A stretch of 64,000 nucleotides of DNA from the NCBI RefSeq assembly GCF_001183985.1, contig NZ_LFZW01000001.1, forward strand, positions 3,648,059-3,712,058. Reading direction: 5' to 3'. The notes under the pieces are model-generated. The model was not told the DNA's origin. It saw only the letters and a list, made by a program, of their open reading frames with translations, and ran no database searches. Each line of letters opens with the position of its first letter. Positions within the stretch are counted from its first letter, which is position 1. Below, piece after piece: positions 1-8,439 of this stretch. Made by a program: the position numbers and the translations under genes. This stretch comes from Peribacillus loiseleuriae. Its GTDB lineage: Bacteria; Bacillota; Bacilli; Bacillales; DSM-1321.

Positions 1-216
1 AACACCAAAAGCAAGGCTAAAAGCATATATCATCTAGAGACGGTGGAGGTAGACCACGCTTTTATAAGTTAAACAACTGAAACACCATACTTTCCTTGGA
101 ATTCTATCCTAATTTCATTCGTAAAATATTTGGTTGCTAGGTTTTACCTGGGTTCATTGCAGTGATTTTTACAATAGCAACGGAGGACAACAGGTGATAG
201 TTGTACGTAAATAAAA

Positions 217-253
217 AAACAAGAGGTACCACCATTTGGTGCACCTCTTGTTT
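217..253 (-). terminator. Bidirectional terminator after HIT gene
   Basis: A near-perfect inverted repeat (CAAGAGGT...ACCTCTTG) is flanked by an A run on one side and TTTT on the other. It lies 27 bases beyond the HIT stop codon and can act as an intrinsic terminator on either strand. Confidence 0.75.
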
Positions 254-279
254 TACAAATTTCTTTTCAACATTTGTTG

Positions 280-702
280 TTAGAGATATTTTTTAATACT
301 TGCGATCATTTCCTTATATTCTTCTTCTTTTAAGTATGTTTTACCTGGGTTCATTTCAAAGGTGGAACCCCACTCTTCTTTATCTTCATATTTAGGGACG
401 AGATGCATATGCAGATGATGCATTTTATCACCGTAAGCCCCATAATTAAGCTTATTTGGTTGGAAAGCCTTGTCTAAAGCCTCTCCTACTTTTTTTACAT
501 CATTCATATATGCCGCCAATGCATCTTGATCAAGTTGAAAAAGTTCTTTTACATGATCTTTATACACGACATTACATCTGCCAGTATACGTCTGCTCTTT
601 AAATAGAAAGACAGTAGAAACATCCAACTGACAAATTTCAATCATTAAGTTGTCACGACCTTCATCCTCCATGCAATACATACAATCTTTATTACGTTCC
701 AT
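280..702 (-). CDS. HIT-family nucleotide hydrolase/transferase
   Basis: This 140-residue protein carries the histidine triad HHLHMHLVP at residues 95-103, whose middle histidine is the nucleophile in HIT enzymes. The family hydrolyses or transfers nucleotidyl groups from AMP-lysine, AMP-NH2 or dinucleoside polyphosphates and is cytosolic. A CMYC pair at residues 7-10 could belong to the small metal site seen in some HIT proteins; this is inference. The ATG follows GAGAGGAACTAAGGGG. It is monocistronic, with its own terminator downstream. The family is clear from the triad; the substrate cannot be told. Confidence 0.9.
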   Translation of the reverse strand: MERNKDCMYCMEDEGRDNLMIEICQLDVSTVFLFKEQTYTGRCNVVYKDHVKELFQLDQDALAAYMNDVKKVGEALDKAFQPNKLNYGAYGDKMHHLHMHLVPKYEDKEEWGSTFEMNPGKTYLKEEEYKEMIASIKKYL

Positions 703-956
703 ACCCCTTAGTTCCTCTCTTGTTAGAAAATTTTAGACTATTTGATTGTAACACTATCATTTCTTTATTGTATATTTTTACTTGAATGAACATGCTTTTA
801 GATGCGTTAGGGTGAACCGTATCAAAATTAAATCTGAAGTTTAATGAAAAACAAAAGAAGGTGAATGCTTGATATACAAGACGTTCTCCCTTCTTCATGT
901 AATATAAAATATTGTTTATCAGAAACTATTTATGTTATTGCGCATCTTTTTAATAA

Positions 957-1496
957 TTATTTAAAAAGTGGAATTTTTTTCAGTACAGCACAAACTGGAA
1001 TGGCTACACAGATCCCTACAACATTTTGAAGGATGTTTCCGGGAATAGAGGCCGCCGGTACAATCCAACTACTGAATAGAACCCTTTCACAAAGGTAATA
1101 ACCAGCTAACATAAAAGGAACCGAGATGATAGTAGCGAATAGATTGAAACCAAAACTACTTCCATTGCGGCCTTTCGACCAGGCGATTTTCCCAACTATA
1201 TATCCTTGCAAGCCGCGAGTTAAAATGGTGAACGGTGCCCACATTGTCCACCCAGAGATTAAGTCAAATACCCCCATCCCAACGGCACCAGCGATGGCGC
1301 CTTTTTTAGGTCCAAATAAGATGGATGCGATAAAGAGCATCGCTGTTCCAAGATGAACTAAACCTCCATTTGCCGTGATTGGTAGTTTGATATTTAACAA
1401 AACCGTGGCAACGAATACCAGTGCAATTAACATGGATGTTAGAATTAAATCGAAAGTGCGTGAGTTTGAATAACTTGTTGTTTTTTGCATAGTCAT
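957..1496 (-). CDS. ECF transporter S-component (vitamin binding subunit)
   Basis: A 179-residue, very hydrophobic protein with about six membrane segments. The middle carries the pattern typical of ECF substrate-specific subunits (GGLVHLGTAMLF, then FGPKKGAIAGAVG and DLISGW). S-components bind a vitamin or precursor and share energy-coupling subunits encoded elsewhere. The sequence most resembles the hydroxymethylpyrimidine/pyridoxine type, but the substrate is a guess. The start has AAGGAAGG seven bases upstream. No EcfA or EcfT genes are nearby, which is normal for group II ECF systems. Confidence 0.8.
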   Translation of the reverse strand: MTMQKTTSYSNSRTFDLILTSMLIALVFVATVLLNIKLPITANGGLVHLGTAMLFIASILFGPKKGAIAGAVGMGVFDLISGWTMWAPFTILTRGLQGYIVGKIAWSKGRNGSSFGFNLFATIISVPFMLAGYYLCERVLFSSWIVPAASIPGNILQNVVGICVAIPVCAVLKKIPLFK

Positions 1497-1790
1497 AAAC
1501 CTTCCTTATCTTTTCTTTATCGGAATCAAGGATTAGTAGCTTAAGGTTGCCGTTTCCTTTGAAATCTAAATCACGTACGTCTTCAACAGGGGCACCTTTA
1601 TGATAAGCAACTACTACAACGGGTTCCTTCTATAAATCAGGACGAAATATTCTAAGTATATATACCTTCACCATAGATACCGCTATCGAGCATTAGGACA
1701 TGATCGGCAAGCTCAGTCCAAACTTGTACAAGCGGCTACCAATGATAGCATCCATCCCCTTAAATCCGTTTATTTACTGATAACCTTAGC
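1497..1790 (-). pseudogene. Possible decayed coding relic, unidentified
   Basis: The minus strand upstream of the S-component shows broken stretches that read like protein, for example TELADHVLMLDSGIYGEG and then, after stops, KGAPVEDVRDLDFKGNG. Several stops and at least one frame change interrupt them. I cannot name the parent gene. An ABC ATPase is conceivable but unsupported by any Walker motif. Confidence 0.25.
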
Positions 1791-1900
1791 AAAGGATTGA
1801 TATGTTTAAAAGTGTCAATTTAGCGTAAAACCTAGGTGCCAGTTTATAGAAAAATCATAAAAGTGAAATGAATAATTTGAAATAGGATAAATGATGTAAC

Positions 1901-1955
1901 AAAAAAGACCTTAACCAATGATAGGCAGAGCCGTATCCTTTTTAAGGTCTTTTTT
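1901..1955. terminator. Bidirectional terminator-like hairpin
   Basis: The arms AAAAAAGACCTTAA and TTAAGGTCTTTTTT are exact complements over 14 bases, separated by a 27-base loop. It could end the minus-strand VanZ transcript or a lost plus-strand gene. Confidence 0.6.
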
Positions 1956-2091
1956 CAAAATCAATCAAATTGTTGAGGCTTTGGACGTGCTGAATATAGT
2001 CGATACACTTTATCAAGTGGATGAGTATACAAGGAATACCATTCTTCCTAAATACGGGGCGCACTTGCCAGGCGGAAGTTTTGCGCGCAAA

Positions 2092-2127
2092 AAGGCACAG
2101 CTAGCGAAAATTAGCTAGTTGTGCCTT
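2092..2127 (+). terminator. Hairpin, probable terminator
   Basis: The arms AAGGCACAGCTAGC and GCTAGTTGTGCCTT pair with one G-U, and the right arm is followed by AGTTTT on the plus strand. Between this hairpin and the previous one lies a short open frame (to 2118) whose end is the hairpin itself. I regard it as a gene remnant rather than a gene. Confidence 0.5.
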
Positions 2128-2386
2128 AGTTTTATCTTAGGCAAAAAAACTACCCTTCCAAGTGGGGAAGGAATCCAAATTCATCATCTCAATTTGGCTA
2201 ATTTACGATTTACCTCTTTCATATCGAAAAAGTCAGGATCAAAATTTCCGAAAAGTTCAATACTTTCTAATTCTCTTTAACAAGAGCTTTTGTATTTCAA
2301 CACACAAAAACCACTCTGGACAGGCATGCAACACTAAGTACGTGAACGGAAAAAAGCAGGAGAACTGTCCCCTTGCTTCAATCGTG

Positions 2387-2878
2387 TTACCTTGCCTTTC
2401 GTTTTTTCCACACTATCCATTTAAAAACTAATATCCCGAGTAAACCACCAACTGTATCGATGACGACATCCTGCCATAAAGGAGTCCGGCCTCCGGTGAA
2501 ATGTTGATGGATCTCATCAAAGCATGCATAGAGAAACACACACGCTAGTGGTACACCAAAAGAAAAAACACGATGCTTAGAGAAATACCGCAGTACAGCG
2601 ACAGTCAAAAATCCAAATACGAAAAATACAGATAAATGAGCCGCTTTACGAATGAAAAATTCAAGAAACCCAGCAAGTCCCTGACTTTGAACACTTACCT
2701 CATGCCCAGCATAACTAAAGACAATCCAAGAGAACATATTCTCCAAATTCGTATGACCTTCTAGATACTTCCCTAAAACCGGTTTGAGATTCTGTTCTTC
2801 ATATGGTTGGGATGAGAAGTAAAATATAATAGAAGCCCAAAGTAGAAGAATGACGAATAAGATGCGTTTTTTATTCAT
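2387..2878 (-). CDS. VanZ-family membrane protein
   Basis: A 163-residue protein with an N-terminal membrane segment followed by FYFSSQP, RKAAHLSVFF and the block DEIHQHFTGGRTPLWQDVV. These are the signature stretches of the VanZ-like family, small membrane proteins with about four segments. VanZ of the enterococcal vancomycin cluster confers low teicoplanin resistance; most chromosomal Bacillus members have unknown roles, so no resistance is claimed here. The start has AGGAGG eleven bases upstream. It stands alone between relics. Confidence 0.88.
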   Translation of the reverse strand: MNKKRILFVILLLWASIIFYFSSQPYEEQNLKPVLGKYLEGHTNLENMFSWIVFSYAGHEVSVQSQGLAGFLEFFIRKAAHLSVFFVFGFLTVAVLRYFSKHRVFSFGVPLACVFLYACFDEIHQHFTGGRTPLWQDVVIDTVGGLLGILVFKWIVWKKRKAR

Positions 2879-2980
2879 TAAAATGAATCCTCCTAAAAAG
2901 AGGTGTTAGGCCACCGTATATAATAGATACCTTTGGCTTTAATGATAGTCTTGAACGAAACAACTTTCAAATATATATCC

Positions 2981-3061
2981 TTACGCTTCATACAGTTCAA
3001 TTGGTAAACCCTCTGGAGTAACAAAAAACGAAAGACAAAAAAAGCAATAGTACGCTGCCTT
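2981..3061 (-). pseudogene. C-terminal fragment of a VOC (glyoxalase-like) protein
   Basis: A 26-codon minus-strand stretch ending in a stop reads KAAYY...FFVTPEGLPIELYEA. That matches the last strand of vicinal-oxygen-chelate proteins, where the glutamate in IELYE is a metal ligand. Nothing recognisable precedes it, so only a tail remains. The match is short and the call tentative. Confidence 0.35.
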
Positions 3062-3067
3062 TCCCGA

Positions 3068-3350
3068 TTACAATGAAACCGTTAAGAAGACCGCTCAATA
3101 CGAAATTACATCTGGCTTACTGTATGGCGGTTCGGAAATCAAGAAAATGCAGAGCACATAGTATAATTGCCATAGCAACTCTGATCTTACTTTATGACTT
3201 TTGCATTATGTCCACTAACTTAGCCGACAGTTCTCATTTACAGGTACGCTTGAGTCCTTCTCGTCCTTTTCAAACGCAATTCTTAGAAGTTGAAAAAAAT
3301 CCTCGTTTGATATTTTCGTTGATTTCAAATGAACAAACGCCTCTATTCAT
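3068..3350 (-). repeat. Decayed small-ORF repeat, copy 1
   Basis: On the minus strand this region encodes a degraded version of a roughly 48-codon ORF: NEDFFQLLRIAFEKDEKDS, then after a frame change ELSAKLVDIMQKS and a stop. The same product, also damaged, is found at 23775-24015 and 36465-36620. Copies 1 and 2 additionally share about 150 bases beyond the stop, at roughly 70 percent identity by eye. The join with the truncated sugar-binding gene lies near 3350-3361. Confidence 0.6.
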
Positions 3351-3360
3351 CCATGTCATT

Positions 3361-4175
3361 TCACTGACTAAAATCTACTTCTTCATTATACACCGAATCA
3401 ATAAACTTGAAGCTATTAACAAGACCCTCTCTTTTGACAATCCACTTTTTTCCCCAATATCATATAGAGGCGTTTTTGTACCATATAGCAGCATTTCAAA
3501 TGTTTGCATCGACGTTGCTACCCCTGTGGCTTTTCCGGAATTCATCCAAAGGGGAATCACGCCAGCTGGAGATTTTTCTTTAATGGTTCTGGCAGCATGC
3601 AAAATATCATCCCAAGTTCTTGGTTCCCATGGAACAGGAAGACCTGCTTTAGCAAATAAATCCTTGTTATACCATATCCCGCGTGAGTCCGTATTATATG
3701 GTACCCCATACACCTTGCCATCCTCTGCACTAACACCTTTTTTCACATTCTCTGTGAAATTAGCCCAGTCATCCCAGTTCTCTACCTGTTCGTCCAATGG
3801 CTCTAAATAACCTGCACTTGCATCAGAATTAACCATAAACGTATCCTCGGTCACAAGATCCGGAGCGGTATTTTTGGATTTGAGCATCAAAGCAACCTTT
3901 GCAAAATAGTCCCCTTCTGACACATTAAGAGGGGAGAGCTTGATCTGCGCATCCGGATGATTTTTTTAAAATTCAGGAATGACATCCTTCTTTAGCCAAT
4001 CCGTCAATCCTTTATTACTTCCTCCACCAGAACGGTAAGTGATGCTAATTTCTTCTTTTTCCCCTTCCTTCGTACTATCTGAGGAAGCATTTTCACTTGA
4101 ACAAGCGGAACTAAACAAAATACTGGTCACAATAACTGAAAAGGCAGCAATCTTTTTATACTTCTTTATTTTCAT
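3361..4175 (-). pseudogene. Broken sugar ABC transporter binding lipoprotein
   Basis: The N-terminus starts MKIKKYKK after GGGAGAGG and has a lipobox ending SSAC. It continues with a family 1-type extracellular solute-binding fold (EDGKVYGVPYNTDSRGIWYN, FAKAGLPVPW). There are three lesions. An in-frame TAA at 3966-3968 splits DVIPEF from KNHPDAQIKL. A frameshift near 3453 follows TPLYD, and the true frame continues GKKWIVKREGLVNSFKFIDS. The gene then stops at 3361, about 270 codons in, where a family member would have over 400. No permease genes follow, so the whole importer has been lost. Confidence 0.88.
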
Positions 4176-4214
4176 GAAAACCTCTCCCAATCTCTAATAT
4201 AATAAAACCATCCC

Positions 4215-4229
4215 AGCGAACGCTTTCAA
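4215..4229 (-). promoter_or_regulatory. cre-like site upstream of broken binding-protein gene
   Basis: On the minus strand TGAAAGCGTTCGCT matches the CcpA box TGWNANCGNTNWCA at all but two positions. It lies about 40 bases before the start codon, as expected for a carbon-catabolite-repressed sugar operon that has since decayed. Confidence 0.4.
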
Positions 4230-4416
4230 TTTATAAAAGAATTAAAGTTCCTCTCCCTACATTCACTTCTTACGATAAGCATTCCGGAATAATCAAATCC
4301 CCATCACCTTCGCTCTCCTTGGTTTAAGTAAACTTGGTATACATTTAATTTAATTGATATAGTTGGTATAGTTGATATAAGTCAATATTATTATTTGAAT
4401 TTTCTAATTTTTATTC

Positions 4417-4451
4417 GAAGCAAGGGGGCGGTTCTTATAGGGGACAATCGG
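4417..4451. repeat. Dispersed 35-bp repeat (inverted partner at 39744)
   Basis: The sequence beginning GAAGCAAGGGGGCGGTTC and ending GGGGACAATCGG reappears in reverse complement at 39744-39778 with one mismatch. A shorter relative (GCAGGAGAACTGTCCCCTTG) is at 2355-2383. It is intergenic and non-coding. Confidence 0.75.
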
Positions 4452-4643
4452 AACCAGAAAGTAAATTTGCGCGCTGAAACGAACTTTACGATTCAAAACA
4501 TAAATCGGACTGAACCATATTCAATCATTACACTTACATTCATTGAACAACCGCCACTCAATGACTCGCTGTCACTATTAATCTTTCGACAAAATCCAAG
4601 TGGTAACAAGTACCGAAAATTCATATTTCCCAACGAAAAAAAC

Positions 4644-4688
4644 ACCTCCGATAAATGTACTTGTGCTAAGGGAACATTTATCGAAGGT
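4644..4688 (-). terminator. Terminator of the PTS gene
   Basis: On the minus strand ACCTTCGATAAATGT pairs with ACATTTATCGGAGGT and is followed by GTTTTTTTCG. It lies 22 bases beyond the stop of the PTS gene and ends the catabolic island transcript. Confidence 0.8.
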
Positions 4689-4709
4689 ATTTTATTATGG
4701 GTAGTACAT

Positions 4710-6353
4710 TCACTCCATGTCTAACTCATCTTTCACATGAGACGCCAAGATAATCACATGCGCTCCGTAAATGATTTGTAGGGATTTACCGCTTCTTATG
4801 ACCCCTTTTGCATCAAGTTCATTGACCCATTTTTCATCTGTATCAACTTTTGTTTCGTCTTTGACTTCAACACGTAGTCTTGTTGCACAATTGGTAATGT
4901 GGACAACGTTGTCTTTTCCACCTAACGCCTTAATGATACCAGAAATTTGATCAGACTTTGCCGACGTATTGTCTAAAGCAAATTCCTCAGAGACTGCGGA
5001 TTCTTTCTGTGATTGATAATCATTTTTCGAGTAAAGTTTGATACCACTCATACCGTCGTCACGACCTGGAGTTTTAATGTTGAATTTCAAAATTGCCCAG
5101 CGGAAGCTGAAGTAATAGGCAGCAAAATATGCTGGGATTAAAAATAGTAAAGAAAGTGCATGAACTTTATCCGGTTGCAAAAGGTTCGGGAACACATCAC
5201 GAACGGCAGTACCTACAATGGATACATGAAGCATCTCTGTAAACACATACGATAATCCAGACAGTGGCACATGAATCAAGAAATAAAGTAATGGTTGAAC
5301 AAATAAGAACGTATATTCAATTGGTTCTGTAACCCCAATCAAAACAGCTGTTGAAACTGCTGGAATTAATAAGCTCGCTACTTTTTTACGGTTTTCTTTC
5401 TTAGCTGTTAAATAAATCGCAAGAGCAGCACCAGGTAAGCCACCGAAGTGAAATAAGATTCGTCCTGTTGTAAAGTTTCTGACAATGTATTCGGTTTCAG
5501 TTGATGACCCCATCTGCGCAAGCATAATATTACGAACACCTTCAAATAATGTCCCATCGACTGCCATCGTCCCACCTACTGATGTATACTCAATAGGGAA
5601 AGCAATCAAATGGTGTATCCCGATTGGTAGTAATGCACGATCTAGTGCACCAAATACAAATGTACCAATGAGACCACTTGCTGTAATAAAGTTACTAAGT
5701 CCAGCAAGACCGAGCCCGATATATGGCCACACATAATAAAGCAAGATCCCGATAGGTATGACTACGATAAAATTGAGGATCTGGGCAAATCTAGGACCTG
5801 AAAAGAACGAAAGAGCATTGGGTAATTCTTTCTCGCAATAACGATTATGAATGATACTTGCAACAACACCGGCAATCAGCCCTGAAAAAATCCCCATATT
5901 GTAGCTGAAAATACTAAGATTATATCCAAATAGAGAATTGTAATTTTTCGCATCAAGTTCAGAGTAACCTGCTCCAACTAAAGCTTCGATTGAAGTTGTG
6001 TCAGGTGTTAAATTATTGATGGTTAACATAGTATTAATCACTGTATTAAGCCCAAGAAAAAGAACCACTCCTCCTAATGCTGACCATCCTTTTTCTTTCT
6101 TTGCCAAACCAAAAGCAATACCTACTGCAAAAAATACTGGTAAAAATCTCATTACCATAAAACCTAAATCGTTAATAACTTTAAAGAAACTATGAGCGAA
6201 ATTCCCCTCTTGAATAAGCCACCCTAAATGAAGGGCATTTACATTATCTAGGTTAGCAAAAGCAGCTCCAACCCCAATAAATATCCCAGCAACAACTAGA
6301 AGGATTACCGGTATCATCATTGACCCAGCAAACACTTGAATTTTACCTTTCAT
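4710..6353 (-). CDS. PTS transporter subunit EIICB, glucose/glucoside family
   Basis: This 547-residue membrane protein phosphorylates a sugar as it imports it. Residues 1 to about 425 form the EIIC channel (about ten membrane segments, with the loop GIHHLIAFPIEYTSVGG and the conserved GVTEPIEY). A linker leads to an EIIB domain from about 467 to 547, with the phosphorylated cysteine in ITNCATRLRV (Cys489). No EIIA domain is attached, so phosphate must come from an EIIA elsewhere. The family covers glucose, N-acetylglucosamine, maltose and other glucosides; the substrate is not evident. It is the last gene of the island, so its sugar is probably linked to the enzymes upstream. Confidence 0.88.
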   Translation of the reverse strand: MKGKIQVFAGSMMIPVILLVVAGIFIGVGAAFANLDNVNALHLGWLIQEGNFAHSFFKVINDLGFMVMRFLPVFFAVGIAFGLAKKEKGWSALGGVVLFLGLNTVINTMLTINNLTPDTTSIEALVGAGYSELDAKNYNSLFGYNLSIFSYNMGIFSGLIAGVVASIIHNRYCEKELPNALSFFSGPRFAQILNFIVVIPIGILLYYVWPYIGLGLAGLSNFITASGLIGTFVFGALDRALLPIGIHHLIAFPIEYTSVGGTMAVDGTLFEGVRNIMLAQMGSSTETEYIVRNFTTGRILFHFGGLPGAALAIYLTAKKENRKKVASLLIPAVSTAVLIGVTEPIEYTFLFVQPLLYFLIHVPLSGLSYVFTEMLHVSIVGTAVRDVFPNLLQPDKVHALSLLFLIPAYFAAYYFSFRWAILKFNIKTPGRDDGMSGIKLYSKNDYQSQKESAVSEEFALDNTSAKSDQISGIIKALGGKDNVVHITNCATRLRVEVKDETKVDTDEKWVNELDAKGVIRSGKSLQIIYGAHVIILASHVKDELDME

Positions 6354-6424
6354 TCATCCCACACCCCTTGTTAAGGATCGTTTCTACATCAACTTTGACT
6401 AAAAAAGGTTCATGTTGTTCTTAT

Positions 6425-7828
6425 CTAAGAGGCCAATAATCGAAGTGTTTCGCAATAAATGATGATCGCTTTGTACAATGTATCAATACGAATGCGTTCA
6501 TTTGGTTTGTGTGTATTTGGATCATCACCAGTAAATGTTGGCCCGAATGCAACACCATTTTCCAGTGCCCTTGCATACGATATTCCGCCTTTGGTAAGGC
6601 ATTCTGCGTTTTCTCCGATGACCGTTGTATATGCCTGTTGCAATGTCCTGATTAACTTGGCATCCGGTTCTACATAAAGTAAGTCATATGTTTTATGAAT
6701 GAGTAAGTCTAAATGATTTTGATCGCTAAACGCCTGTAATGTTTCAATTGTCATATCTAATGTCTGTCCTTTTGGAAACCGGTAATCAAAGGCAATTTCA
6801 AAATGACTGCCATCATAGACAACATAAGGGATTCCCATCGTTGAAATGCCCATTTCTTGATCTTCATGGAATAATCCTATTTTTTCACCGTAGACATCTT
6901 CTTTAAAATAGGAATCTAGTAATCGAGTAAATTCTTCCGCATTTCTAATCCCCTCCTTAATCCCGACCAGATCTTTGGCGAATTTAAAGAATGCACTCTT
7001 TCCTTTATGAGGATTGCGAGATAACGTTTTTTCTCCTTGATAAAATGCGCAGATTTTTTGATTAGACATAATTACTTTATCCGCTTCAAGAAGCAGATTC
7101 TTTAAAGACTCAGGGTCGGAACTCTCAAATATCACGATACATTTTTCACAAATAAACCCTCTCTGTTTCTCACTCTGAATTTCGAGTAACTTGTGAGGAG
7201 AATTATTTATCGAAGGAAGTTCATTATTCAAGGTGAAAGAACCTTGGATGACGCCTTTTTCGCCATTGACAATTGGAAAATCTCCGTCTGGGGAAAAAGC
7301 CATCACAGGCTGTCGATTATACTGGAAATAATGCTCCATACATTCCCAAGTTGTTTCTTCGGCTCCTCCTACAATTAGACGGACTTTTCTTTTAAACGGA
7401 ACTTTTAAGTCTCTTAAAATTTTCATCGCATAATAGGCTGCTAAAAGAGGAGCCTTATCATCATTTACACCTCTTCCATACAAATAGCCATCATATTCTG
7501 TTAATGTAAAAGGATCAAATGTCCACTCCTCTTTATCTCCCTCTGGAACAATGTCTAAATGAGCCAATATTCCGATAATTTCTTCACCATTGCCATGCTC
7601 AATGTGACAGGCATATCCGTCGAAATCCTCATGTAAAAACAAATCTCGCTCTGCAAAATTTTTCATTTGATCAAATGCATCACGAATAGTTCTTCCAAAT
7701 GGCGCATGATCGGTGATCGTTTTTTCATCACGTACAGAACGGATTGACACTAATTCTGCTAAATCTTCCATTAGCTGTTCTTCATATAATTGAAGTTTTT
7801 CATAATAAAATTTGATGAGATTGTTCAA
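6425..7828 (-). CDS. pepV: M20 dipeptidase, PepV type
   Basis: A 467-residue zinc metallopeptidase of the PepV/Sapep group, which removes N-terminal residues from dipeptides. Metal-site motifs are in order: AHLDIVPEG, GRGVNDDKAP, GGAEETTWEC and the C-terminal FTGDDPNTHKPNE with its histidine. The start is TTG, chosen because GGGAGGTGG lies just upstream. A bacterial dipeptidase inside a PTS/lyase operon suggests that the substrate handled here is a peptide or amino-acid conjugate. That link is inference. Confidence 0.9.
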   Translation of the reverse strand: MNNLIKFYYEKLQLYEEQLMEDLAELVSIRSVRDEKTITDHAPFGRTIRDAFDQMKNFAERDLFLHEDFDGYACHIEHGNGEEIIGILAHLDIVPEGDKEEWTFDPFTLTEYDGYLYGRGVNDDKAPLLAAYYAMKILRDLKVPFKRKVRLIVGGAEETTWECMEHYFQYNRQPVMAFSPDGDFPIVNGEKGVIQGSFTLNNELPSINNSPHKLLEIQSEKQRGFICEKCIVIFESSDPESLKNLLLEADKVIMSNQKICAFYQGEKTLSRNPHKGKSAFFKFAKDLVGIKEGIRNAEEFTRLLDSYFKEDVYGEKIGLFHEDQEMGISTMGIPYVVYDGSHFEIAFDYRFPKGQTLDMTIETLQAFSDQNHLDLLIHKTYDLLYVEPDAKLIRTLQQAYTTVIGENAECLTKGGISYARALENGVAFGPTFTGDDPNTHKPNERIRIDTLYKAIIIYCETLRLLAS

Positions 7829-7873
7829 GACTTTACCACCTCCCTAACATCCCTGACCTGCTTCATATCAACC

Positions 7874-8155
7874 TCAAATTGATTTGTACCTGAAGGGTGT
7901 TAACAAATAATGAAAGCTTTCTTCTATGAATCTAAGCTCTAATATTTTTTCCCTTTGGCGAGTCATATCACCGTAATCTTCACAGGTGACTTCTGCTAGT
8001 AACAAAATATTTTTGTCACTATTTCGTCTTAACAATTCATAAGAATCTATATTTTCCTTTATATAGAGTGATGGATTAGTCGTTACATTTTCTATACCCC
8101 ACTTTAGTGAATGGTCGATTTCATGCTAATTAGCTGAATCAAAGAGGTATTTCAT
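7874..8155 (-). pseudogene. Truncated transaldolase / fructose-6-phosphate aldolase-like
   Basis: After a good site (GGGAGGTAAAGTAA then ATG) the minus strand reads MKYLFDSAN, an in-frame TAG at 8126-8128, then EIDHSLKWGIENVTTNPSLY and NILLLAEVTCEDYG. This is the N-terminus of the small transaldolase/FSA family, with the TTNPSL signature. The frame runs out at 94 codons where a family member has about 215, so the Schiff-base lysine region is missing. Its place in the island suggests that the ancestral pathway produced or used a sugar phosphate. Confidence 0.75.
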
Positions 8156-8439
8156 TTACTTTACCTCCCGCTCTCATTATTTTTACTATCTTACTTATTT
8201 TAAACACAGAATTTTCAGTTAATTATACAACCAAGATCTTACAAATAAGAAGAGATTTTCGATTGCCTTCATAACTGGATGTGCTTTCACGAAATGCAAG
8301 TGGCCCATCTAGCTCTCCTACTATGACACCAAATAGAAGGTTGCATCTATTGATTCCATGTCTGACCGGATCGCTTCAAAGGCAACCCGGTCAATTTCTT
8401 CTTTACGTATACTTTGGATTCCTGATTTCTACATTATAC
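8156..8439. other. Gap without a recognisable gene
   Basis: Between the transaldolase relic and the alcohol dehydrogenase the minus strand has scattered short open stretches, such as EEIDRVAFEAIRSDMESI, interrupted by stops. They may be remains of one more gene of the island. I could not identify it. Confidence 0.3.

Noticed and set aside
1918-2118. 66-codon plus-strand ORF between two hairpins
   Set aside because: It begins inside one terminator stem and ends inside another, with no ribosome site. At most a gene remnant.
3073-3810. Long plus-strand open frame opposite the broken sugar-binding gene
   Set aside because: It is antisense to clearly recognisable coding sequence, has no ribosome site and shows no protein-like motif.
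4395-4724. 109-codon plus-strand ORF
   Set aside because: It overlaps the dispersed 35-bp repeat and the PTS terminator and has no ribosome site.
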